From Calothrix brevissima NIES-22 (GTDB lineage Bacteria; Cyanobacteriota; Cyanobacteriia; Cyanobacteriales; Nostocaceae), in the NCBI RefSeq assembly GCF_002367995.1, contig NZ_AP018207.1:2975083-3039082 (forward strand): DNA of 64,000 bases, given 5' to 3'. Position numbers and translations under genes: made by a program. This document shows positions 1-8,617 of the stretch, in pieces; the first letter of the stretch is position 1, and the number at the start of each line of letters is the position of its first letter. The notes under the pieces are model-generated. The model was given only the letters and a program-made list of their open reading frames with translations, had not been told where the DNA came from and searched no databases.

Positions 1-33
1 TTCGTCTACAGCCAAATTTTCCCTAGACTCCAT
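1..33 (-). CDS. Possible start of a gene leaving the left edge
   Basis: An ATG at 33-31 on the minus strand opens eleven codons (MESRENLAVDE) that continue past the window edge. There is no clear Shine-Dalgarno sequence upstream and the visible part is too short to assign a family. The 198 bases between it and the slipin gene would serve as a divergent promoter region if the call is right. I infer a gene start only weakly. Confidence 0.25.
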   Translation of the reverse strand, partial: MESRENLAVDE

Positions 34-231
34 AACTATTTACATTTGCATCATCAAGAAATATATTGTAGTATATGTATTACAAGCTCGATATGCAAAT
101 ACAACTACCAATTAATCTTGGACGACATTTAGTAATTCAGTCAGGGAATTGCTAAATCTCAAGCTACAAGGTTAAAAAGGATTTGGAAAACTATAAATTC
201 CGTAGCACAGAGTAAAAATCCCAGGTTGTAA

Positions 232-1818
232 ATGTTTTTATTAAACCTTCTAAGTCGGCTCAGACTACCTAAAATATCTATGAAAATTTCTTTCTGGAAA
301 ACCTTCTATATTAAACCTAACGAAATTGGTATTTTATATCACCGCAGTGATTTCAAAAAAATCTTACAGCCTGGTACTTATACTTATTTTGGTTGGCATT
401 GGCAAGTCACAACCTTTGATTTGAACCAACCAGAAGCTAAAATTGAGAACTTAGAACTGTTGTTACAAAATCACAGTTCTGAGTTACAACAACACTTAAC
501 AGTTGTGCGTACAGCCTTTAACCAAGCTGCTTTAGTTCGTTTAGGACAAAATTGGCTAAGTATTTCACCTAACCAATTACGGGCTTTTTGGCGTGGTTTT
601 ATTGAGGTAGAAACTCATCTATTTAACTTAGAAGAAAGCTTAGAAATTCCTGCTGAATTTGTCCAGAAATTACGGGGAATTTCCTTAGCTGGTATTCAGA
701 AAATCCAAATTTCTGAATATGAAATTGGCTTGCTATACGTGCAAAACAACTTTGTTCAACCTCTAGAACCAGGTGACTATGCTTTCTGGGTTTTTGATAG
801 GGTTGTTTCTGTGCGGAATTTTAGCCGCATTCTACCTAATCCCAGCTTTCCTTTAGAAGATGTCTTAATTGAGAGACATCCAAACTTTGTATCCGCTTAC
901 TGTGAAACAGTACAATTACAGAATCAGCAAGTAGCAATTGTCCGCTATCAAGGAAAAGTGATTTCTATTCTTGCACCATGTAGTCGTAAGCTGTTTTGGC
1001 AAGGTGTTGAAGTAGAGGTAATTGATATCAGCAATGATGCAAAATTACCATCTCGCTTAGTTGCAGAGTTAGTTTCCGGCTTACCAGAGGCTTTAAGTCT
1101 GAGCCGTAACAGCCTGCATATTTGCGAAGTTCCTACACAACATGTTGGCTTGCTGTATATTAATCAAGAATTTCAAAGCCAACTTCAGCCAGGAAAGCAC
1201 GCCTGGTGGTTGTTTGGACGTTCTTTACAAACGGAAGTCTTTGATTTGCGCTACTCAACCCTAGAAGTATCTGGTCAAGATATCCTTTCTAAGGATAAAG
1301 TACCTTTACGCTTAAACTTAACTGCTGGTTTCCGTATCCTCGATCCTCTCAGAGCAAAAAATGGCTTATCAGATATTGTGAGCTACTTGTACAAAGAATT
1401 ACAATTTGCTTTGCGTGGTGCAGTCGGCGAAAGAAGCTTAGATACGTTACTAGAGGATAAAGGGGCGATTGATAGAAGTGTTTCTGACTACATTCGCCAA
1501 AAAATCGCCGACTACGGAATCGAAATAGATTCAGTTGGGGTGAAAGATATTATTCTCCCTGGCGAAATCAAAACTATTTTGAGCAAAGTAGTAGAAGCAG
1601 AAAAAGCCGCCCAAGCCAACGTAGTTCGGCGTCGGGAAGAGACTGCTGCGACTCGCAGTATGTTAAATACGGCTAAGGTAATGGAGGATAACCCCGTTGC
1701 ATTGCGGTTGAAGGAGTTGGAAGTATTGGAACGAATTGCCGAGAAAATCGAGAAAATTCAAGTTAATGGTAGCTTGGATAACATTTTAACGGATTTAATT
1801 CAGATCAATCGCCAGTAA
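232..1818 (+). CDS. Slipin family SPFH/Band-7 protein with tandem N-terminal modules
   Basis: The C-terminal half is a Band-7/SPFH (prohibitin-like) domain of the slipin type. It runs from about residue 295 to 480 and includes GERSLDTLLEDKGAIDRSV, then the coiled region VVEAEKAAQANVVRRREE. SPFH proteins assemble into membrane-associated rings or scaffolds. Before it the protein carries repeated modules: EIGILYHRSDFKKILQPGTY (about 32-51), EIGLLYVQNNFVQPLEPGDY and HVGLLYINQEFQSQLQPGKH each begin a similar beta-rich unit. At 528 residues it is therefore about twice the size of a simple slipin. There is no clear long N-terminal membrane segment. A perfect stem-loop follows the stop codon. The family call is firm; the physiological role is unknown. 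Confidence 0.85.
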   Translation: MFLLNLLSRLRLPKISMKISFWKTFYIKPNEIGILYHRSDFKKILQPGTYTYFGWHWQVTTFDLNQPEAKIENLELLLQNHSSELQQHLTVVRTAFNQAALVRLGQNWLSISPNQLRAFWRGFIEVETHLFNLEESLEIPAEFVQKLRGISLAGIQKIQISEYEIGLLYVQNNFVQPLEPGDYAFWVFDRVVSVRNFSRILPNPSFPLEDVLIERHPNFVSAYCETVQLQNQQVAIVRYQGKVISILAPCSRKLFWQGVEVEVIDISNDAKLPSRLVAELVSGLPEALSLSRNSLHICEVPTQHVGLLYINQEFQSQLQPGKHAWWLFGRSLQTEVFDLRYSTLEVSGQDILSKDKVPLRLNLTAGFRILDPLRAKNGLSDIVSYLYKELQFALRGAVGERSLDTLLEDKGAIDRSVSDYIRQKIADYGIEIDSVGVKDIILPGEIKTILSKVVEAEKAAQANVVRRREETAATRSMLNTAKVMEDNPVALRLKELEVLERIAEKIEKIQVNGSLDNILTDLIQINRQ

Positions 1819-1824
1819 ACTGAG

Positions 1825-1860
1825 ATAATTATCAGAGCATGGCAGTGCCCTGATAATTAT
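1825..1860 (+). terminator. Stem-loop after the slipin gene
   Basis: An 11-bp perfect stem (ATAATTATCAG at 1825-1835, its complement at 1850-1860) lies directly after the stop codon. The T tract after it is poor, so termination efficiency is uncertain. Confidence 0.45.
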
Positions 1861-1938
1861 TTCACGTAAAGACAAGCCAGTGCGCTCTTACGCTTCGCCG
1901 TGACAAATGACAAATGACAGCCATCACCAGTATTTTCA

Positions 1939-3849
1939 TTACGCCGAACTCTCAGAAAATACATAACGCATTTCAAACCTGCATTCTTCCCATAGAGTAA
2001 GCAATGCTTGTTTCGCTGCATTCATTTGCGGTTGTGAGTAGCTAATTTTGCCATTTTCCATAATCCAAATAAATATTCGCGTCATTAAATCTGCATTTAT
2101 ACTTTTTTCATATTCCCGATTATTTATGCTCGTTACTTGTTCATCCAAACAATTTATGACATTTTTAAAACTAGAAAATTTTCTATAGAGAGATATCTTA
2201 CTGTCAGCTATACCTGGTGAATTCTGCCAATCTATTTTTTGGAGATTGGCAATCAGATAATCCATGCCATTAATACTAGAGTCAGTATTGCGAATTAAAT
2301 CTGTAAAGCTTCGATAATATAAGCGCAATCTGACAGCAGCAATATTTTCGCGAGATAAATTTAGCCAAGATTGAATATCTCGCAAATAGGGCAATAAATT
2401 TTTAATATCATCAATTGCTAAAATCTCAATCCGCTTGGGTTGAGCAGTTTTGATTGCTGTTACTATCTCATTTACAGAAAAGTGTGCCTGCTGGGAATAA
2501 TAATTAATAACTTGAGGAATATACTTGTCTAATAACCATTGTTGAGTATATTTAGCTGTCCATGTTCCTTGGGTACCTAGATTTTTCTGCCAAGCATTTT
2601 CTGCGGCTTTACCTAAAGATTGTAAATGTATCTCATTGATATTATATATAATACTTATTTTCGTATAAGGTAATAAAGAACAATAGCCGCTAGCCTTTGG
2701 TGTAATCAAAGCGCGATCGCGAATTCCTTGACTGAGGCGGATCGAAAAATTATCGTGGTAAAATAAATGCCATGCAGATTTACCTTTATAGTAAGTAAAC
2801 TCATGAGCAAACTTATACATTAGTTCCCAAAGCTTTGGATCTACATCACAAATTTTAAAACCGCGAATACCTGCAAACTCCACAAATTCAAATTCCCAAG
2901 TTTCTAAGACAGTCTCAAACTCGATAAGTAATTTTTTGTATTCTCGGCAAATTTCATCAATACATAAACATAAATCTATCGCTTCCAATTCTGATAAAAT
3001 TATTGTAGTCTCCCCTAAAATAGCCTCAAAAATATTGTTATCTATCTGTCTCAAAAAAGGGCGACATTGCCAATGAGGTTGAGTATTTAGTCCAATCATC
3101 AGTTTATTTAAAATATGGCGATGATTCAGACTAATTTTTATGCCTCTAAACATGATGTTACTAAATTCAATTTCACAATCGCCTGGACTAGATAATTGAG
3201 GTAAATTACATTTAATTGCTATTTTCGGTTTGACAACCAGCAATTGATTAGCTTTTTTGGTAATTTCTGGTTGAAAATCCGTTTTACTTAATAAATCTCG
3301 CCAATATGTATAACGTCTAAGATGCTTCTCTAACAAGTTATGATGTTGAAATGTAAAGAAATTATCGAGATTTTTATTCATCAAGCTAACATGGTGAAAA
3401 TTTAGCGCCTGATAAAACTCTACTGATAGTTCTTGATTCCGTAAATCATTTATTGCTATATCAAATAAACAATATGCTGGACGATAGCGCCAGTATTGAA
3501 AAACTTTAATTTCACAGCCATTAGTAATTATAAAAAATAGAGTTTTTAGAGAAATACTGCCTAAACTAGATGCCACTATAGCCGGAGATAATTTAGTGAC
3601 ACTGGGATGATAAATGTTGATAATTACCAGGGCTGTTTCTGGATTATTTGGTTCAACAATATCTGGCTGGAAATAAATTGTATTTATTTGAGAATTTGCA
3701 TTATTTTTTACTAAAACATCTGGATAACCCAGATACTGAAACATAGGTAAGATAAATTTATCTTTCACATCACCGATATTTTGTAAAATCTGATAGTTAA
3801 AACCTTGTATCCATTTGCTAAACTGTTTAATTGGCTCAGAAATTGACAT
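1939..3849 (-). CDS. Large hypothetical protein with a degenerate HsdR-N-like nuclease fold
   Basis: I do not recognise a named family for the whole protein. Residues about 15-170 (from the ATG at 3849) resemble the N-terminal nuclease-fold domain of type I restriction HsdR-like proteins: KFILPMFQYLGYPD, then QPDIVEPNN, then a beta strand ALVIINIYHP and a later strand FFIITNGCEIKVFQYWR. The position where active members carry E-x-K reads N-I-Y, so nuclease activity looks lost. The remaining 480 residues are alpha/beta with no motif I know. The upstream ATG at 3906 adds 19 weakly coding residues; MSISEPIKQF at 3849 starts the conserved-looking part. The gene stands alone, convergent with the slipin gene. 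Confidence 0.6.
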   Translation of the reverse strand: MSISEPIKQFSKWIQGFNYQILQNIGDVKDKFILPMFQYLGYPDVLVKNNANSQINTIYFQPDIVEPNNPETALVIINIYHPSVTKLSPAIVASSLGSISLKTLFFIITNGCEIKVFQYWRYRPAYCLFDIAINDLRNQELSVEFYQALNFHHVSLMNKNLDNFFTFQHHNLLEKHLRRYTYWRDLLSKTDFQPEITKKANQLLVVKPKIAIKCNLPQLSSPGDCEIEFSNIMFRGIKISLNHRHILNKLMIGLNTQPHWQCRPFLRQIDNNIFEAILGETTIILSELEAIDLCLCIDEICREYKKLLIEFETVLETWEFEFVEFAGIRGFKICDVDPKLWELMYKFAHEFTYYKGKSAWHLFYHDNFSIRLSQGIRDRALITPKASGYCSLLPYTKISIIYNINEIHLQSLGKAAENAWQKNLGTQGTWTAKYTQQWLLDKYIPQVINYYSQQAHFSVNEIVTAIKTAQPKRIEILAIDDIKNLLPYLRDIQSWLNLSRENIAAVRLRLYYRSFTDLIRNTDSSINGMDYLIANLQKIDWQNSPGIADSKISLYRKFSSFKNVINCLDEQVTSINNREYEKSINADLMTRIFIWIMENGKISYSQPQMNAAKQALLTLWEECRFEMRYVFSESSA

Positions 3850-4169
3850 GCGATCGCTACTTGTTGGATAAATTAATTTGCAGAGATATTGTTGTCCAAT
3901 TAGCAATTTATCAAGTTAAGGTAGATATTGTAGTAATGTCCAATACTGTAAAAGAGTGTTGAGTCAAACAAAGCACATTTATCATGAAAGTTAGTTGCAG
4001 CTTTTTTTCACCTTCCTTCACCCCTATTACCACAGAAGTAAATCAAAGTAATTTGTAAAAGTAATTGACTGAATTGCGAAATATTAGTAGAGATTTATGT
4101 ATATATACTGAAAATTACCTAAATCCAAGTATTATACCTCCAGTAAATTGCTGAATAAACTAGAAAGCC

Positions 4170-5780
4170 ATGACAAATCTAGCGAATTCTCTAAGAGACT
4201 CCAAAACCCCAGATGATGTACTGATTTCTCCCCAACCATCCAAACCCGTTACAGATCCAACCTTGGGTATTTCTGTTAATATTACAAAAACCGGAATCCC
4301 AAAAAATCGCTTAGTAACTATAGGAGATTCCCTCACCCAAGGTTTTCAAAGTGGCGCTATATTCAATACACAACTTTCATATCCAGTAATTATTGCTAAA
4401 GAATTGGGTTGGAGCGAAATCCGCTATCCTAGTTATAAAAGCCCTACAGATGGATTGCCATTAAATGTAGAACGTTTAGCCCATGATTTAGAGAAAAAAT
4501 TTGGTTCTAATATTAACCCCTTAGAGTATGTTAGTGCCGCCTTCTTTATCCGCCAATATCTAGATATTAACGAAAACTATTGGGAACGCGGAGAAGGTTC
4601 AAAGTTTCCCATTGAACAAGGGATAAACCATAATCTTGCAGTTTATGGCTGGGATTTGCGCAATACAATATCGCGGAATGCAGATATTTGTCTTAATGTG
4701 ATCAAAAAGCAACCTCCCACCGATGATTTTCTCCGCTTAATGGTGGAAAATCATAATGACCGGGCAGCAATTCGGGTATTAAATTCCGCAAGGGATAGTA
4801 ATGGTGTAGCACTTTCTCCAGTTCAAGCAGCAGCAGCCTTAGGTGAAGAAGGTACGCCCGATACAGAAGGAATTGAAACCCTAATTGTCATTATCGGTGC
4901 GAATAACGCCTTAGGCAGTATACTCACCTTTAACGTAGCCTGGAGCGATACTGACTATGCGGATATGGAAGTTAACGATAAATATACAGTTTGGCGTCCA
5001 ATTCACTTTAAAGCCGAACTTGATGAATTAGTCGCTGAGGTAAAAAAAATCCGCGCCCGGCATGTAATTTTTGGCACAGTTCCCCATATTACAATTGTGC
5101 CCTTTGCCCGTGGTGTCGATAGCAAAGTTAAACCAGGTTCGCGATACTTCCCCTACTACACCTTACCCTGGATACAAGATAAAGATTTTGACCCCAAAAA
5201 ACACCCCAATCTGACACAACAAGAAGCGAGGGCAATTGATAGTGCCATTGACCAATATAACGAATATATAATTGATGCTGTACGTCAGGCGCGCACTGAA
5301 GGTAGAGATTGGTATTTATTTGAAATGGCGGGATTATTAGATAGATTAGCATCCCGGCGTTATTTACAAGACCCCACAGCTAAACCAAATTGGTGGGATG
5401 AAGTAGGCGGTGCTTACCCATTACCGCCGGAAATACAAGCACTGAAACCCGTACCTGATTCTCGATTTCTGCTAGCTGGGGCGAATGGACGCACCCAAGG
5501 CGGGTTATTCTCTTTAGATGGGATTCATCCCACAACTATTGGCTATGGAATTATTGCCCAAGAATTGATTAAAATTATGCAATTGGCTGGGGTGAAATTT
5601 TATCAACAGGATGGGAAAACTGAACGCCAAGGTGAGATTCAGGTGAATTTCCAAAGTTTGATTGAGTTGGATTCCTTGGTTTCTCGCCCGCCAAAAAATT
5701 TGCTTAGTCTCAAAGATATTATTGGTGGATTAGACAAAAATTTTAATATTTTGAGTAATCTGCTTAAGAGTAATTATTAA
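4170..5780 (+). CDS. SGNH/GDSL-type hydrolase
   Basis: Block I of the SGNH esterase/lipase superfamily is visible as LVTIGDSLTQGF (about residues 48-60), with the nucleophile Ser in GDS. A GANNALG segment (about 242-248) sits where the block III/IV Asn is expected. LDGIHPTTIGYGIIAQ (about 448-463) supplies the catalytic Asp and His of block V. No signal peptide is evident, so a cytosolic or non-classically exported esterase is likely; the substrate is unknown. At 536 residues it is longer than minimal SGNH enzymes, with an insertion between blocks I and III. It is a monocistronic gene. Confidence 0.8.
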   Translation: MTNLANSLRDSKTPDDVLISPQPSKPVTDPTLGISVNITKTGIPKNRLVTIGDSLTQGFQSGAIFNTQLSYPVIIAKELGWSEIRYPSYKSPTDGLPLNVERLAHDLEKKFGSNINPLEYVSAAFFIRQYLDINENYWERGEGSKFPIEQGINHNLAVYGWDLRNTISRNADICLNVIKKQPPTDDFLRLMVENHNDRAAIRVLNSARDSNGVALSPVQAAAALGEEGTPDTEGIETLIVIIGANNALGSILTFNVAWSDTDYADMEVNDKYTVWRPIHFKAELDELVAEVKKIRARHVIFGTVPHITIVPFARGVDSKVKPGSRYFPYYTLPWIQDKDFDPKKHPNLTQQEARAIDSAIDQYNEYIIDAVRQARTEGRDWYLFEMAGLLDRLASRRYLQDPTAKPNWWDEVGGAYPLPPEIQALKPVPDSRFLLAGANGRTQGGLFSLDGIHPTTIGYGIIAQELIKIMQLAGVKFYQQDGKTERQGEIQVNFQSLIELDSLVSRPPKNLLSLKDIIGGLDKNFNILSNLLKSNY

Positions 5781-5931
5781 TTGGGCATGGGGCATAGGGC
5801 ATGGGGCATTGAGGTGTCTGGAAATTAGTTGTTTCTCTGTGTCTCTGTCTTGAAAAGTTCTGATCGCCGGAAGCCGGCGCTCAGACTTTTCGCTGTGTAC
5901 TCTGCGCTGCAAAAATAATTGATTGACAGAA

Positions 5932-6014
5932 GATTTCAGCTAAATGAGGTACGCGCTTTGGGGCATGGCAGTGCCAGTGCCCCTACAATCAACGATATAA
6001 TCTGTACTTCACCA
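5932..6014. repeat. Palindrome-containing repeat, copy A (inverted partner at 8492-8572)
   Basis: This segment contains AAATGAGGTACGC, then GGGGCATGGCAGTGCC, then CCCCTACAATC. Its reverse complement recurs at 8492-8572 with only scattered differences. The two copies bracket the TPR-CHAT gene. Confidence 0.75.
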
Positions 6015-6065
6015 ACTAGCAATCTGCTGTAACCGCAGAGGCGCTTTTTCAACTTTCATTATGAA

Positions 6066-8408
6066 TTATGATTCTGCTTCGCCAATTAACGTAAACGCCG
6101 ACCAATGCAAAGGATTGTTGTATTTATCCTTCGCTGTTAGCATTGCCTTGCGTAAGGCTGTAGCTTTGTCAAGACCTTGTTGCAGATTTTGATAAAATTC
6201 GGTCATTAAAAATGCTGTAGAACCATCATCTACAGACCACAGAGAAACCATCACGCTGGGAACACCTGCGCTAATTAAAGAACGAGATAGACCAATTACA
6301 CCATCCCCTGTAATCCGACCTCTACCAGTATCGCAAGCACTGAGAACAACTAAATCTGCATTGATTTTCATATCTAAAATTTCTTCCGCAGTTAGCAAAC
6401 CATCATCTTTAGCAGATGGAGTTAAAGCAATAGCACTTCCTAAACCCCGGTTATCATCCAGTAAGCCATGTGTCGCTAAATGAATGTATCGCGCTTGCTG
6501 CATTTTTCGCGCGATCGCTGTTTCTGTGGCTTGACTACCTGTGATAGCTTTGGTTTTTAATAGAGGTGCGATCGCAATTGCTTCTCGTTCTGCACCCAAT
6601 AACGGCGGTAACTTTACAGGTTTTTCTCCTACTTTTAAAGCTACACTCGGCATTGTAGGATTACCGACTACCAAAGCTTCACTTCTTCCTATTTTCGCTG
6701 ACCCATTTTTCAGCTTTTGCTTGCGTGTTAAATCCAATACCTGAATTGATGGCGCAGTTAGGATAGTATGTTTTTCAATTAAATATTTATTGTCTGCATC
6801 TTGCAACGCTGGGAAAGGAACCAAAAAGAGCGAATCTTGAGGTATAAATATTACCCGGTCGTTGGGGTTTTTGGGTAGACTCTCTGCGATCGGTTTAATT
6901 AATATTTCATGTAATTGCTTTAAGCGTTGATTTTGCTGAGTTTTATCTATATTATTACCAGCAACAACGATACCACCAGCGCGACTTTTAATATCTACCA
7001 CACCAATAGCAGCACGAACACTGTTAACTAATTTAGATAGATTTGTCTTTAAATTTTGTGACAAAGGCTTGAGGTCACTGCGATGAAATGAGACTTCACC
7101 TGTAGGTTTAATCACCCAAATATATAGTTCTGATTCTTCCCATTTTGCTTGACCTGCTATTTTGAATTCATCATAAATAATTGAATATTCGACAAGGGTA
7201 GCATTTTGTGATTTGGCAATTTGTTTAATCTCAGAAATGTTTGGTGCAGGAGGGAATTGTTCTTTGGGATTGGTTGATAACCGAGAAGCAAGTAACTCTA
7301 CAAATGCACGCCCCCGTCCTCGTTCGGCTATTTCTAAAGCTTCTTTAGTTTTATTTTCAGAAATTAAGACTTGTTGTAAATATTGATAGATACTACTTTG
7401 CGTTTCAAAAATTGAGACTTTCTCATTATCGTTTAATTTTTGACCTCGGAGAGATTCGTAAACTTTGATTCCTTGGATTAGGGTACTCTCAGCTAAAGTG
7501 AAATTTCCATGTTTGTAGAAAGCATATCCTAGATAGTTTAGTGCTTTACCCTCACTTTGAAGATCTTTTATTTCTCTGACGATCGCCAACGATTGTTGTA
7601 AGTAATCAATAGCTTTTTTGTAGTCTTTCAAGGAATAGTAAGCAATACCGATATTTCCCAGTACCTTACCCTCACTTTGACGGTCTTGCATTTCCCTTAT
7701 GATCGCCAAATGTTGTTGATGGTACTCAATAGCTTTTTTGTCGTCTCCTAAAGAATGGTAGGAATTACCAAGATTTCCCAGTGCATAACCCTCACCTTGA
7801 CGGTCTTTAATTTCTCTAGCGATCGCCAAGAATTGTTGTTCGTACTCAATAGCTTTTTTGTAGTCTCCAAAGGAAGAGTAAGCAAGACCGATATTTCCCA
7901 GTGCTTTACCCTCACTTTGACGGTCTTTTATTTCCCTGGCGATCGCCAAGAATTGTTGTTCGTAATAAATAGCTGTGGGGTAATCTCCTAAGTAAAGGTA
8001 GGTAACACCAAGATTTCCCAGTGCTCTACTTTCACTTTGACGGTCTTTTATTTCCTGTGCGATCGCTAAGTGTTGTTTTTGGTAATCAACAGCTTTGGGA
8101 TAGTCTCCTAAGTAAAGGTAGAGATTACCGAGATTTCCTAATGCTCCACCCTCACCTTGACGGTCTTTGATTTCGCGATAAATTTGTAGCGCTTCTTCCC
8201 AAGACTGCAATGCTGCTGTAAATTGACTAGTTTGATACTGCTCAAAACCTAGCTGCAACAATCTATCTGCTTCGGCTTTCCGTGCATCTGTTGTTTGTGC
8301 CAAAACTCGCGATGCTGTTATCATCGGCAAATTAAAAACAGAAGGAGTAGAAACAATCGCTAATAAACAAACGAAAATTCCAAAGCTACTTTTATAAAAA
8401 CGCATCAT
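6066..8408 (-). CDS. Exported TPR-CHAT domain protein, intact protease dyad
   Basis: The N-terminus has a signal-peptide-like hydrophobic segment ending near SRVLAQ (residue 38). About seven tetratricopeptide repeats of 40 residues follow (about 45-320), each containing LGNLGxxYxxLGDYxKAI and IKDRQSEGKA; this shows as a 120-bp repeat in the DNA. The C-terminal third (about 480-775) is a CHAT domain, a caspase/separase-like cysteine peptidase. The catalytic His is His647 in HLATHG (codon 6468-6470) and the nucleophile is Cys692 in LSACDTGRG (codon 6333-6335). The end ALRKAML...HWSAFTLIG is typical of the family. The TPRs probably bind a partner or substrate. A shorter paralogue lies next upstream on the same strand. 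Confidence 0.9.
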   Translation of the reverse strand: MMRFYKSSFGIFVCLLAIVSTPSVFNLPMITASRVLAQTTDARKAEADRLLQLGFEQYQTSQFTAALQSWEEALQIYREIKDRQGEGGALGNLGNLYLYLGDYPKAVDYQKQHLAIAQEIKDRQSESRALGNLGVTYLYLGDYPTAIYYEQQFLAIAREIKDRQSEGKALGNIGLAYSSFGDYKKAIEYEQQFLAIAREIKDRQGEGYALGNLGNSYHSLGDDKKAIEYHQQHLAIIREMQDRQSEGKVLGNIGIAYYSLKDYKKAIDYLQQSLAIVREIKDLQSEGKALNYLGYAFYKHGNFTLAESTLIQGIKVYESLRGQKLNDNEKVSIFETQSSIYQYLQQVLISENKTKEALEIAERGRGRAFVELLASRLSTNPKEQFPPAPNISEIKQIAKSQNATLVEYSIIYDEFKIAGQAKWEESELYIWVIKPTGEVSFHRSDLKPLSQNLKTNLSKLVNSVRAAIGVVDIKSRAGGIVVAGNNIDKTQQNQRLKQLHEILIKPIAESLPKNPNDRVIFIPQDSLFLVPFPALQDADNKYLIEKHTILTAPSIQVLDLTRKQKLKNGSAKIGRSEALVVGNPTMPSVALKVGEKPVKLPPLLGAEREAIAIAPLLKTKAITGSQATETAIARKMQQARYIHLATHGLLDDNRGLGSAIALTPSAKDDGLLTAEEILDMKINADLVVLSACDTGRGRITGDGVIGLSRSLISAGVPSVMVSLWSVDDGSTAFLMTEFYQNLQQGLDKATALRKAMLTAKDKYNNPLHWSAFTLIGEAES

Positions 8409-8491
8409 AAATTATGAATTATGAAATTACCAAAAAAATGCAGAGTAAGCATAGCAAAATAGCTATTGCCTATATACAGCGAATTGCAAGT

Positions 8492-8572
8492 TGGTGATAT
8501 ACAGATAATCTTTAATTGTAGGGGCATTGGCACTGCCATGCCCCAAAGGGCGTACCTCATTTACCTGAAATA
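8492..8572. repeat. Palindrome-containing repeat, copy B (inverted relative to 5932-6014)
   Basis: Reading this on the minus strand gives ATTTCAGGTAAATGAGGTAC, then GGGGCATGGCAGTGCC and CCCCTACAAT. It matches copy A in inverted orientation about 2.5 kb away, between the two CHAT genes. Confidence 0.75.
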
Positions 8573-8617
8573 TGCTGTATATTCTTCTGCCATCTGCCAT
8601 CTGCCTCCTGCCTTCTA

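Noticed and set aside
5730..5912. Minus-strand ORF over the 3' end of the SGNH gene
   Set aside because: Made of GGGGCAT and CTCTGTG repeats; not a gene.
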